From NCBI GenBank assembly GCA_039513195.1, contig JBCCRM010000005.1:62001-126000 (forward strand): 64,000 bases of DNA, written 5' to 3'. The notes beneath the pieces are model-generated. The model was not told where the DNA came from and did not search any database. It worked only from the letters and a program-made list of their open reading frames with translations. The translations under genes were made by a program, and so were the position numbers. The DNA comes from Thermohalobaculum sp039513195. Lineage in GTDB: Bacteria > Pseudomonadota > Alphaproteobacteria > Rhodobacterales > Rhodobacteraceae. Below are positions 26,630 through 34,998 of the stretch, in pieces; the first letter of the stretch is position 1, and every line of letters starts with the position of its first letter.

Positions 26630-27609
26630 CGGAGCACCAGCTCGACCCGGCGATTGGTGGCCCGGCCGGCGGGCGTCTGGTTCGACGCGATGGGCGAGAG
26701 CCAGCCGACGCCGTGAGCGGACATTTGGCCCGGGGCCACGCCGCGGCCCACAAGCTCCTGCATCACCGTCTCGGCCCGCTGTTGCGACAGGTCGATATTC
26801 GGCTGCAGCGCCCCGTCATTGTCCGAATGCCCGACGATGGCGACCCGCATATCCGGGTTGCGGGTCAGGACCCGGACCACCAGCTTCAGCGCGTCCTCGG
26901 ATGTCGGGGACAGAGCGCTGTCACCGGTCCGGAACTCGAGACCGTCGATCGCAACATGGCCATCGGCGAGCAGGCGCTCCAACAGCACGGTCTCATCCTG
27001 CTCAAGAATGACCTTTGCGGCCGGCGCGTCGGTGGCGTCGCTCGCCTCGATAGAAGCGGAAATATCGCCAGGCACCACAACTACAGTCTGCGCGTAGATC
27101 GAGGACAAGACCCGGCTCACCAGGATCGAGGCGAAGGCCTCGGGTTCCGAGGCCTGATCATCGCCGTCGGACCCCGTTTGAGGAGCCCGGCGCATGGTCG
27201 CTTGGGCGAAATCGGCAGTGTCCATCACCATCGCCGGCGCTGGCAGCACCTGCGCCGCAAAGCGGAAGTCGAAGCCGCCGCAGGCTTCGGTCGCACAGTC
27301 GAAGACGGCGGCGTAGCCGAGCGCCTCCAGCCGTGCACGATAGCTTGCCATCACCTCGACCGTGCTCATGTCAGGGTCGTCGAGGCGATAGGCGTGCCAG
27401 ATGACCCGACCGTCGAGCGGCCTGACCGCTGCTCTGTCGGGGGCGAAGCGGCCCACGGGCAGGCGATAGCGGTCGAAAGCGCGGTCGATCTGCGCCGTGA
27501 CCTCTGCCCCCTCGGGCGCGCCTGCGTCCAGGAAGGACGGCAGCGGCTCCTCCGCGGATGCGAGGGCAAGCGGCGTCAGCACTGCCGCGAGGAAGAGGGC
27601 GCGGCGCAT
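26626..27609 (-). CDS. OmpA-family peptidoglycan-associated protein
   Basis: The 327-residue exported protein starts with a signal peptide (ALFLAAVLTPLALASA). A unique central region with one cysteine pair (DCATEAC) follows, and the C-terminal 110 residues form an OmpA domain. That domain binds diaminopimelate in peptidoglycan, with the motif IVGHSDNDG and the arginine-rich NRRVEL end. It probably links the envelope to the wall or senses it. The stop codon lies in the edge of repeat copy B. It is the last gene of the dapA-smpB minus-strand run, two bases after the AhpD-like gene. Confidence 0.85.
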   Translation of the reverse strand: MRRALFLAAVLTPLALASAEEPLPSFLDAGAPEGAEVTAQIDRAFDRYRLPVGRFAPDRAAVRPLDGRVIWHAYRLDDPDMSTVEVMASYRARLEALGYAAVFDCATEACGGFDFRFAAQVLPAPAMVMDTADFAQATMRRAPQTGSDGDDQASEPEAFASILVSRVLSSIYAQTVVVVPGDISASIEASDATDAPAAKVILEQDETVLLERLLADGHVAIDGLEFRTGDSALSPTSEDALKLVVRVLTRNPDMRVAIVGHSDNDGALQPNIDLSQQRAETVMQELVGRGVAPGQMSAHGVGWLSPIASNQTPAGRATNRRVELVLR

Positions 27610-27611
27610 AC

Positions 27612-28190
27612 TCAGCGGCGACCCTGGTCGTGATAGTCGGGATTGGGCTGCATGGCGACGGCACTCGCCATCCGGTTGGACATGTTGAAAAACGCAGCCA
27701 CCGCCGCGATGTCCCAGATATCCTCGTCCGTGAAACCATGGTCGCGCAACGCCTGGCGGTCGCCCTCCTCCACGGCGGCGCTTTCGGCGGTGATCTTCAG
27801 CGCAAAGTCAATCATGGCCCGCTGTCGCAGCGTCAGGGGCGCGTAGCGGTGATTGAGGGCCATCGCCTCGCCCAGCGACGGGTCGCCGGACAGAACCCGC
27901 ACCGCCGCACCATGGGCGACCAAGCAATACCAGCAGCGGTTGTGGGCCGAGACCGCGACGGCAATCATCTCCCGCTCCAGCTTTTCCAGGCCGCTCTCGC
28001 CCAGCATCAGGTCGTTATACATCTGGCCAAAGGCGCGCAGCTTTTCCGGCCGGTGCGCATAGGCGAGGAGCACATTCGGGATGAGCCCCAGCTTCGCCGT
28101 GCACTTTTCGAACAGCGCGACCACATCGTCCGGCAGAGGGTCGGGCAATTGCAGGTCGAGCGCTGTCGCGGTGATTTTCTCTCCGGCCAT
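27612..28190 (-). CDS. AhpD-like peroxidase-related (carboxymuconolactone decarboxylase fold) protein
   Basis: The 192-residue cytoplasmic protein belongs to the uncharacterised peroxidase-related group of the AhpD/CMD superfamily. The redox motif is CWYCLVAHG, a Cys-x2-Cys-x3-His arrangement as in the AhpD active site. The conserved LERE-I-AV-SA-N segment precedes it. It is likely to reduce peroxides or a partner protein by a thiol mechanism; the physiological partner is unknown. It sits between the GNAT and OmpA-like genes with gaps of only 2-3 bp. Confidence 0.85.
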   Translation of the reverse strand: MAGEKITATALDLQLPDPLPDDVVALFEKCTAKLGLIPNVLLAYAHRPEKLRAFGQMYNDLMLGESGLEKLEREMIAVAVSAHNRCWYCLVAHGAAVRVLSGDPSLGEAMALNHRYAPLTLRQRAMIDFALKITAESAAVEEGDRQALRDHGFTDEDIWDIAAVAAFFNMSNRMASAVAMQPNPDYHDQGRR

Positions 28191-28193
28191 TTC

Positions 28194-28940
28194 TCAGCCC
28201 TCCTCGAGCACGCGATAGTGGTATGCGCCGATCTCCTGGAACCCAAGGCCGCGATAGAGCGCGATTGCCGGGTCGTTGTCTTCGGACACGGAATGAGCGA
28301 GATAGCGGGCGCCGATCCCCGCGGCGAATTGCGCGGCGCCCAGCATCAGGGCAAGGCCCAATCCCTTGCGCCGATGCTGCCGCCGGACCAGCAGGGCGTT
28401 GACCACGGCGATGTCGCCATGGCTTAGGACGGCAACGGCGCCAGCGGAGCGCTGCCCGACCCGGCCTAGCAGGCACGCCTTCGGCTCGGCGGCTCGGTCG
28501 ATAACGGCGCGGCGGGGCGGGTTGATGCCGTCCTCCTCCCAGATCTCGCTGAGCATCGCCAGGGGCGCGCGCACCGTGACGAGCATTGTACCCTCCGGCA
28601 TGGCGGGCCAATCGCCATTGGCGGGGCGGGCCAGCACTAGGCTTCGGCCATAGCCGCGGTATCCGCGTACCTCCAGCGCCGTATCCAGGGCGCCATCCTG
28701 CGGCCAAAGCTGAAACCGCGGTGCGGCGCCGGTCGCGCGATAGGCGGCCTCGACCGCATCTATGGCAGCGCCGAGCGACATACCTGGGTCGCCGCGCGCC
28801 CAGGCAGTGCAGGCGCGATTGCCCGCCCCGGGGCCGAAGCGGATATGCCAGCCGCCCAGCGTCTCAACCCGTTCGCCGCGCCAGGTGGCATCGCTCGCCT
28901 CGGCGAAGCGGGCCAGGCTGGGCAGGTCGGGCGCGGTCAT
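28194..28940 (-). CDS. GNAT-family N-acetyltransferase
   Basis: The 248-residue protein has a GNAT domain at its C-terminal half: the acetyl-CoA pyrophosphate loop RRQHRRKGLG (QxxRxxG type) followed by the strand ARYLAHSVSEDNDPAIALYRGLGF. The N-terminal 120 residues look like a second, degenerate GNAT-like half. The acceptor is unknown. The start follows AAGGAGCGGGG and overlaps the smpB stop by four bases, so it is coupled to smpB. Confidence 0.82.
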   Translation of the reverse strand: MTAPDLPSLARFAEASDATWRGERVETLGGWHIRFGPGAGNRACTAWARGDPGMSLGAAIDAVEAAYRATGAAPRFQLWPQDGALDTALEVRGYRGYGRSLVLARPANGDWPAMPEGTMLVTVRAPLAMLSEIWEEDGINPPRRAVIDRAAEPKACLLGRVGQRSAGAVAVLSHGDIAVVNALLVRRQHRRKGLGLALMLGAAQFAAGIGARYLAHSVSEDNDPAIALYRGLGFQEIGAYHYRVLEEG

Positions 28941-29416
28941 CCCCGCTCCTTCAACAGCCGCGCCTTCTCCCGCGACCAATCCCTCCGCCGCTCGGTGTCC
29001 CGCTTGTCGGCCATCTTTTTGCCCTTCGCGAGTCCGATCTCCAGCTTCGCCTTGCCACGGTCGTTGAAATAGAGCCGCAAAGGCACCAGGGTCATCCCCT
29101 CTCGCCCGAGCCCCTGGTCGAGCCGCGCCAACTCCCGCTGATGCACCAACAGCTTACGCTTGCGCCGCTCGTCATGAGCGAAGGCCGCCGATTTCGACTG
29201 GCTGAACGGTGGGATGTAGGAGTTGATCAGCCACAGCTCGCCCTCCTCCACCGTTGCATAGCTCTCGGCGATGTTGGCGCGGCCCTCCCGCAAGGCCTTG
29301 ACCTCGGAGCCGACGAGCATGATCCCGGTCTCGAGCGTGTCCTCGATAAAGTAGTTGTATCGCGCCTTGCGGTTCTCCGCCGCGACCTTGGTGTCCAGCT
29401 TCTTTTTGCCCGCCAT
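28937..29416 (-). CDS. smpB: SsrA-binding protein SmpB
   Basis: The 159-residue protein binds tmRNA and brings it to stalled ribosomes for trans-translation. The family landmarks are clear: NRKARYNYFIEDTLETGI, LVGSEVKALREGRANI, and a basic C-terminal tail (KKMADKRDTERRRDWSREKARL) that occupies the mRNA channel. It lies three bases after dapA. The tmRNA gene is not in this window. Confidence 0.97.
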   Translation of the reverse strand: MAGKKKLDTKVAAENRKARYNYFIEDTLETGIMLVGSEVKALREGRANIAESYATVEEGELWLINSYIPPFSQSKSAAFAHDERRKRKLLVHQRELARLDQGLGREGMTLVPLRLYFNDRGKAKLEIGLAKGKKMADKRDTERRRDWSREKARLLKERG

Positions 29417-29419
29417 GGC

Positions 29420-30298
29420 TCAGCCGTTGATCAGCCCCGCATGGGCCATGGCCGCCCGGATCGCCGCCTGGGTTTCGGGCAAGCTCTCGGTCAGGGGTGA
29501 CCGAACCTCCGGCGCGCATTTGCCGAGCACCGAGAGCCCGTATTTCGCGCCCACAAGCCCGGGTTCCATGAAGATTGCGGTATGGAGCGGCAGCAGCCGA
29601 TCCTGCAGGGTCAAGGCCTGGGCGTAGTCCCCGGCCAGCGTCGCCTCCTGAAACTGGGCGCAGAGCGCGGGGGCGACATTTGCCGTCACCGAAATGCAGC
29701 CCCGCCCGCCATGGGCGTTGAAACCGAGGGCGGAGGCATCCTCTCCCGAGAGTTGGATAAAGTCTGCGCCGCACGTGCTGCGCTGTTGCGAGACGCGCAC
29801 GACATCCCCGGTGGCGTCTTTGACCCCGACGATCCGGGGCAGCTTCGCAAGCTGAGCCATCGTATCCGGCGTCATGTCGACCACGGACCGGCCCGGAATG
29901 TTGTAGATAATGATCGGCAGCGCGCAGGCGTCATGGATCGCCGTGTAATGCTCGATCAGCCCGCGTTGCGTCGGCTTGTTGTAATAGGGCGTGACGACCA
30001 ACAGCGCGTCGGCACCCACGGCCTCGGCGTGCTTGGCGAATCGCACCGCCTCCACGGTGTTGTTCGAGCCTGCCCCCGCGATCACCGGCACGCGCCGGTC
30101 CGTGGCCTTGACCACGACCTCGATCACATGCTCATGCTCCTCATGGCTCAGCGTCGGGCTCTCGCCCGTTGTGCCGACCGGGACCAGCCCGTGGCTGCCT
30201 TCTGCGATTTGCCATTCGACCAGCGACTCAAGTGCTACGACGTCGACGCTGCCGTTGCGAAACGGGGTCACAAGGGCGGGGCAGGAACCCTGAAACAT
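29420..30298 (-). CDS. dapA: 4-hydroxy-tetrahydrodipicolinate synthase
   Basis: The 292-residue enzyme condenses pyruvate with aspartate semialdehyde, the first committed step to diaminopimelate and lysine. The TIM-barrel signatures are intact: GTTGESPTL, the proton-relay tyrosine in VTPYYNKPTQ, and the Schiff-base lysine in IVGVKDATGD. The ATG at 30298 gives MFQGSCPALVTPF, the standard N terminus and length; an upstream ATG adds 26 residues unlike the family. It heads the minus-strand run dapA-smpB-GNAT-AhpD-like-OmpA. The lytic transglycosylase diverges from it. Confidence 0.96.
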   Translation of the reverse strand: MFQGSCPALVTPFRNGSVDVVALESLVEWQIAEGSHGLVPVGTTGESPTLSHEEHEHVIEVVVKATDRRVPVIAGAGSNNTVEAVRFAKHAEAVGADALLVVTPYYNKPTQRGLIEHYTAIHDACALPIIIYNIPGRSVVDMTPDTMAQLAKLPRIVGVKDATGDVVRVSQQRSTCGADFIQLSGEDASALGFNAHGGRGCISVTANVAPALCAQFQEATLAGDYAQALTLQDRLLPLHTAIFMEPGLVGAKYGLSVLGKCAPEVRSPLTESLPETQAAIRAAMAHAGLING

Positions 30299-30481
30299 AG
30301 GCGATCTCGTTGCTATTTTTGGGCAAACCTTAACGCCGGCTGCCTTAAGTGTTAACGGCTGTGGGACGGAAGACACGCTATGGGTGTAGTGCCGCGCGCC
30401 TCACAGACCCGGCACCTGCTGTACCGCTTGAGCGTGCTACCCTCAAGGCAATCATTTCGCAACGCGCACCGGGAGAACTTG

Positions 30482-32128
30482 ATGCGCCATCTGGGCTTGG
30501 GACGCGCGATCGCGCACCTCGCGGTGACACTCGTTTTCATTGCAACCATGGGCGGCACGGCCGCCGCATTCGATCTTTCATCGGCCAGCCGCGATGGCGA
30601 CCGCCTGGCTCGCGCCCTGGATGCCGGGCGCAAAGGCAATTGGCGCCAGGCAGATTCGATCGCGGGCGAGAGCGGCGATCTGCTTGTCCGCGATCTGGTG
30701 ACGTGGCGAAAGCTGCATGCCGGCCGGGGTAGCTTCGAGGAGTACAACTCGCTCGTGTCCCGGCGGGGGAGATGGCCTGGGCACGACCGTTTGGCGGTCG
30801 AGCATTTCGGTGCGCGGCCCGACACCGGCAGCGATGGGATGACATCCCGGTCCCGGCAGCTTTGGTCGGCCTTCTCGCGGCGTTGGAACCGAAAGCAATA
30901 CGATGAGGCGGAGAGCTACCTGGCCTCGATCACCGAAGTCGAAAGCAATCTTGGCAATCCGGAGAGATGGGCGGACCGGCGCGCGGCCTTGGCGCGACGC
31001 GCGGCGCGGCTCGGACGGCCGGAGGTCGGCTATCTGCTGGCGTCGCAACACTATCTGACCAGCGAGGCTGGCTACGACTATGCCGAGCTGGAATGGCTCG
31101 CCGGTTGGGTTGCCCTGCGGATGATGGCCGATCCGGCGGCGGCAGTTGTGCATTTCGAGGCATTTCTGACTGCGGTCGAGACGCCGATCAGCCTTGGTCG
31201 TGGCGGCTATTGGCTCGGCAAGGCGCAGGAGGCCGCAGGAAACCCCGACGCTGCGGCGCGGGCATACCGGATTGCGGCGGTGCATCAGACCTCGTTTTAT
31301 GGGCAGTTGGCGGCCGAGCGGCTGGGGCTTGCGGGCTCGCCGCGTCTCGTGATGGGCGAGCTGCCGGATTGGGAGCGGAGCCCGGCGGTGCGCAGCGATG
31401 ACGTGCGCGCCGCTGTGCTGCTCCACTATGCCGGAGAGACGGCCTTCGCTCGGCGGTTCTTCATCGTGCTCGGCAAGACCATGGAGGGGAAGGCAGCGCT
31501 TGGTGCCTTGGCGGACCTGGCTCTGGCGCTGGACCGTCCGAACTATGCGGTGCGTTTGGCCAAGACCGCAGCGCGGCGGGGCATTCTGCTCTATCCCGCC
31601 TATTATCCGCTGACCGATCTGGCCGAGTATGCGGGCGTCGTCGAGCCGGCCTTCGCAATGTCGGTAGCGCGCCAGGAAACGGAACTCGACCCGCGCGCGG
31701 TGTCGCCCGCCGGGGCGCGCGGGCTTATGCAGCTGATGCCGCGCACGGCGAAACGGGTCGCGCAGTGGATCGGCGAGCCCTATAGCCTCGCGCGGCTGAC
31801 AGATGATTGGCAATACAATGCCCGGCTGGGTCAGACCTATCTGGCGCGGCGGCGGGATCAGTTCGGTGGGTCCTATGTCATGGCGGCCGCGGCTTACAAT
31901 GCCGGGGCGCATCGGGTCGACCGATGGGTGGAGGAGTTCGGCGACCCGCGTGGCGCCGAGGTCGACATGATCGACTGGATCGAAATGATCCCGTTCGACG
32001 AGACCCGCAATTATGTGCAGCGGGTGATGGAGGGGCTCTATGTCTACCGCTCCCGCCTCACCGGGGTTGCAGGGCCCATGACCCTTGGCGCCGATCTCGC
32101 CCGCGGGACCGGGCGGCAGGGGGGCTGA
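30482..32128 (+). CDS. Soluble lytic murein transglycosylase
   Basis: The 548-residue exported protein has a signal peptide (AVTLVFIATMGGTAAA), a long alpha-helical superhelix region (about residues 30-380) and a C-terminal SLT domain. The catalytic glutamate lies in RQETELDPRAVS, followed by GARGLMQLMP and the closing AYNAGAHRV. It cleaves the glycan strands of peptidoglycan to 1,6-anhydro sugars in the periplasm, as Slt70 does. Its divergence from dapA links two cell-wall functions. The upstream region has a CTTGAG-N9-CTCAAG dyad at 30427-30447. Confidence 0.9.
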   Translation: MRHLGLGRAIAHLAVTLVFIATMGGTAAAFDLSSASRDGDRLARALDAGRKGNWRQADSIAGESGDLLVRDLVTWRKLHAGRGSFEEYNSLVSRRGRWPGHDRLAVEHFGARPDTGSDGMTSRSRQLWSAFSRRWNRKQYDEAESYLASITEVESNLGNPERWADRRAALARRAARLGRPEVGYLLASQHYLTSEAGYDYAELEWLAGWVALRMMADPAAAVVHFEAFLTAVETPISLGRGGYWLGKAQEAAGNPDAAARAYRIAAVHQTSFYGQLAAERLGLAGSPRLVMGELPDWERSPAVRSDDVRAAVLLHYAGETAFARRFFIVLGKTMEGKAALGALADLALALDRPNYAVRLAKTAARRGILLYPAYYPLTDLAEYAGVVEPAFAMSVARQETELDPRAVSPAGARGLMQLMPRTAKRVAQWIGEPYSLARLTDDWQYNARLGQTYLARRRDQFGGSYVMAAAAYNAGAHRVDRWVEEFGDPRGAEVDMIDWIEMIPFDETRNYVQRVMEGLYVYRSRLTGVAGPMTLGADLARGTGRQGG

Positions 32129-32266
32129 CCGGGGCGTCGATCGCGCCTTCCTCGGGCGGGTTTAATCCTCGGCTTTGTGCCGTCCCAAGGCTTGCCCGAT
32201 CCGGAGCCTTTTCTTTCGCGGCTGCCTCGGCCATGGTCTCGGCAAAAGACCCTGGGGAGGCGGCAA

Positions 32267-32950
32267 ATGACCATCACCACCTGCGTTTTCGACGCTTATG
32301 GTACGCTGTTCGACGTCGCCGCGGCGGCGCGGGAGGCGGCGGCGGAGCCGGGGCGCGAGAGCTTCGCCTCAAAATGGCCGGCCATCGCCGAGACATGGCG
32401 GTTGAAGCAGCTGCAATACACCTGGCTGCGGGCGAGCTATGGCACCCATACCGATTTCTGGTCTGTGACGCAGCACGGTCTCGACTATGCTCTGGAGGCG
32501 CATGGGGCCGAGGACCCGGAGCTTCGGGCGCGGCTGCTGCAGCTCTATTGGGAGCTCTCGGCCTATCCGGAAGTGCCGGCGATGCTCGATTCGCTGAAAT
32601 CCACGGGGTTGCGAACCGCGATCCTTTCGAACGGCGCACCGGAAATGCTGGGCGGCGCGGTGGCGAGCGCCGGTCTGACCGAACGGCTCGATGCGGTGCT
32701 GTCGGTGGAAACGGTCGGTGTCTTCAAGCCGCATCGGTCGGTCTATGAGCTGGTGGGGGCCCATTTCGGCTGTGCCCGGGCGGAGGTGCTGTTCGTCTCC
32801 TCGAATTGCTGGGACGCCTGCGCGGCCGCGGGTTTCGGGTTCCGCACCGTCTGGGCCAACCGCAAGGGCGAACCGATGGACCGGCTTCCCTGGCGACCCC
32901 ACCATGTGATCGCGGACCTGACCGCTGTCCCAGAGCTGGCAGGACAGTGA
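32267..32950 (+). CDS. Type II (S)-2-haloacid dehalogenase
   Basis: The 227-residue protein carries the haloacid dehalogenase type II active site: nucleophile aspartate (FDAYGTLFD), arginine in the cap helix (QYTWLRASYG), serine-asparagine (LSNGAPEM), lysine (FKPHRSVY) and SSNCWD. These residues match characterised L-2-haloacid dehalogenases, which replace halogen with hydroxyl in the cytoplasm. The ATG follows GGGGAGGCG. It opens a three-gene coupled cassette with a hydrolase and a PLP dehydratase. Halogenated compounds are common in marine settings, but the true substrate is not shown. Confidence 0.86.
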   Translation: MTITTCVFDAYGTLFDVAAAAREAAAEPGRESFASKWPAIAETWRLKQLQYTWLRASYGTHTDFWSVTQHGLDYALEAHGAEDPELRARLLQLYWELSAYPEVPAMLDSLKSTGLRTAILSNGAPEMLGGAVASAGLTERLDAVLSVETVGVFKPHRSVYELVGAHFGCARAEVLFVSSNCWDACAAAGFGFRTVWANRKGEPMDRLPWRPHHVIADLTAVPELAGQ

Positions 32951-33792
32951 TACAGCATTTTTCGGCCCCAGATGGCCGCCGCCTGGCCTATCGCGTGGAG
33001 GGTGCGGGTCCGGCTGTCCTCTGTCTCGCGGGGCTTACGCGCAATATGCGGGATTTCGAGCCTTTGGTCGGGCATCTCGCGGGCCGCCACCGGGTGATCC
33101 GCCTGGACAGTCGCGGCCGCGGCGCGAGCGACTATGCCGAGCGCCCGCTGGAGGAGTATAGCGTGCCGGTCGAGGCCCAGGATGCGGAGGCGCTGATCGA
33201 TCATTTGGCGCTCGACCGGGTCGCGATCATCGGGACCTCGCGGGGCGGGATCCTCGGCATCGCCATGGCTGCGGCCCGGCGGGAGCAGGTGGCCTGCCTG
33301 ATCCTCAACGATGTGGGGGCGGTTATCGAAGGGCGCGGCCTGCTCCGCATCCTGTCCTATCTCGGCAGACCGCCGAAGGGCGACAGCTTCGAGGCGGCGG
33401 CAGAGGCGCTGGCGGAGGTCCATGCCCGTGACTTTCCCGGCGTGCCGTTGGAGCGCTGGGTCGTGCATGCCCGCGCCCTCTACCGCGACGATGCCGGGCG
33501 CCCGGCACTCGAGTATGACCATCACCTGCGGGCAGCGACGGCGGCGGCAATCGATACCGAACTTCCGACAGTGACGCTCTGGCCGCTATTCGAAGCGCTG
33601 CAGACCACGCCGGTCCTGGTGATCCGCGGTGCGAATTCGGACATTCTCAGCCGTGACACCGTAGCGGAGATGGCGCATCGTCATCCGGGATTGAAACAGA
33701 TCGAGATCGCAGATCGTGGCCACGCGCCGTTTCTGGACGAGCCGGAGGCGGTGGTGGCGATCCGGGACTTCCTCAGGGAGCATTGCCGATGA
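32947..33792 (+). CDS. Alpha/beta-fold hydrolase
   Basis: The 281-residue protein is a cytoplasmic alpha/beta-hydrolase. It has the oxyanion region LCLAGLTRNMRDF, the nucleophile elbow GTSRGG with serine, a later aspartate (RGANSD) and the catalytic histidine (DRGHAPFLDE). The start is a GTG inside the stop of the dehalogenase gene (GTGA), and the stop overlaps the next start (ATGA). Translation of the three genes is therefore coupled. The substrate is unknown; esters, lactones or C-C bonds are all possible for this family. Confidence 0.83.
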   Translation: MIQHFSAPDGRRLAYRVEGAGPAVLCLAGLTRNMRDFEPLVGHLAGRHRVIRLDSRGRGASDYAERPLEEYSVPVEAQDAEALIDHLALDRVAIIGTSRGGILGIAMAAARREQVACLILNDVGAVIEGRGLLRILSYLGRPPKGDSFEAAAEALAEVHARDFPGVPLERWVVHARALYRDDAGRPALEYDHHLRAATAAAIDTELPTVTLWPLFEALQTTPVLVIRGANSDILSRDTVAEMAHRHPGLKQIEIADRGHAPFLDEPEAVVAIRDFLREHCR

Positions 33793-34805
33793 CCGACACC
33801 CTGGCCGAGGCCCCCGCGCCTATCGATGCGCTGCCCGGCATTGCGGAGATCCGCGCGGCGGCCGAGCGGTTGGTTGGCCACCATGTCGAGACGCCGCTTT
33901 TGGAGAGCCCCTTCCTCAACGAAGTGGCCGGACGGCGGGTGCTGGTGAAGGCGGAATGCCTGCAGCGCACCGGATCGTTCAAGTTTCGCGGCGCCTGGTC
34001 GGCCCTAACCGCCCTGCCCGAGGCGGCGCGGGCGCGCGGGGTGATCGGCTACTCCTCCGGCAATCATGCGCAGGGCTTGGCATGCGCCGCCCAGATGCTG
34101 GGCGTGCCCGCGGTGATCATCATGCCAGCCGACGCGCCTGCGCTGAAGATCGCCAACACCCGTGCCTATGGTGCCGAGGTCGTCACCTATGACCGCGTCG
34201 GTGGCGAGAGCCGCGAGGCGATCGGTGCGGCGCTGGCGGCAGAGCGGGGCTTGAGCCTGGTGAAGCCCTATGACGACCCGATGGTCATCGCCGGTCAGGG
34301 GACGACTGGCCTAGAGATTGCGCGTCAGGCGCGGGCCGCTGGGATTACCGCGGCCGATCTGCTGGTCTGCACGGGCGGTGGCGGCCTCGCCGCCGGCATT
34401 GCGCTCGCCTGCGAGGCGGAGGCGCCGGGCCTGCGGCTGCGGCCTTGCGAGCCCGCGGGCTTCGACGATTGGGCACGGTCCTTGGCCGCAGGTGCACCGG
34501 AGCGAAACCCGAGCGAGAGCGGTTCGATCTGCGACGCGATCCTGACGCCCACGCCCGGCGCGCTGACCTGGCCGATCCTAAGCCGCCTGGCCGGGCCGGG
34601 CATCGCGGTAAGCGACGACGATGCTCTGAGCGCGATGGCGGCGGCGTTTCTACGACTGAAGATCGTGGTTGAGCCCGGCGGTGCCGTCGCCTTGGCGGCG
34701 GTCCTCTCTCAGCCCGAGGCTATGGTCGGGGATGCGGCGATCTGCGTGGCCACCGGCGGCAATGTGGACCCGGCGATGTTCGCACGGGCGCTTGCTGCGG
34801 CCTGA
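33789..34805 (+). CDS. PLP-dependent threonine/serine dehydratase family protein
   Basis: The 338-residue protein is a fold-type II PLP enzyme. The Schiff-base lysine lies in RTGSFKFRG, the phosphate cup in TGGGGLAAG, and the C-terminal cofactor loop in ATGGNVD. It lacks the C-terminal ACT regulatory domain of biosynthetic IlvA, so it is more like catabolic threonine dehydratase or a serine/3-hydroxyaspartate dehydratase. The ATG at 33789 overlaps the hydrolase stop. The grouping with a dehalogenase and a hydrolase hints at catabolism of a substituted 2-hydroxy or 2-amino acid. Confidence 0.85.
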   Translation: MTDTLAEAPAPIDALPGIAEIRAAAERLVGHHVETPLLESPFLNEVAGRRVLVKAECLQRTGSFKFRGAWSALTALPEAARARGVIGYSSGNHAQGLACAAQMLGVPAVIIMPADAPALKIANTRAYGAEVVTYDRVGGESREAIGAALAAERGLSLVKPYDDPMVIAGQGTTGLEIARQARAAGITAADLLVCTGGGGLAAGIALACEAEAPGLRLRPCEPAGFDDWARSLAAGAPERNPSESGSICDAILTPTPGALTWPILSRLAGPGIAVSDDDALSAMAAAFLRLKIVVEPGGAVALAAVLSQPEAMVGDAAICVATGGNVDPAMFARALAAA

Positions 34806-34920
34806 GGCGCCGAGTGGGTCGGCCGGGGCTGGGGTCGAAGCTGCGCATGCCCGCCTCCGGCCCCCCACCACCCACCCGGCCGGAGCCGGGCATGCGCGGG
34901 GTCTTCTCGCGGGTTTGCAG

Positions 34921-34949
34921 AAAAGAAAGGGGGGGCATGAGAGCCCCCC
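34921..34949 (-). terminator. Rho-independent terminator of ccrM
   Basis: Read on the minus strand, GGGGGGC-TCTCAT-GCCCCCC forms a perfect 7-bp stem with a 6-base loop, followed by CTTTCTTTT. It lies 50 bp after the ccrM stop. No T-run follows it on the plus strand. Confidence 0.8.
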
Positions 34950-34998
34950 GGGAGTTGGGCCGCAGGCGAGCGGCCGGGCAGAGAATCGGGGCCGGGGG

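Noticed and set aside
30330..30356. Three TTAA half-sites between dapA and the lytic transglycosylase gene
   Set aside because: The spacings are wrong for a CtrA full site (11 and 3 bases instead of 7).
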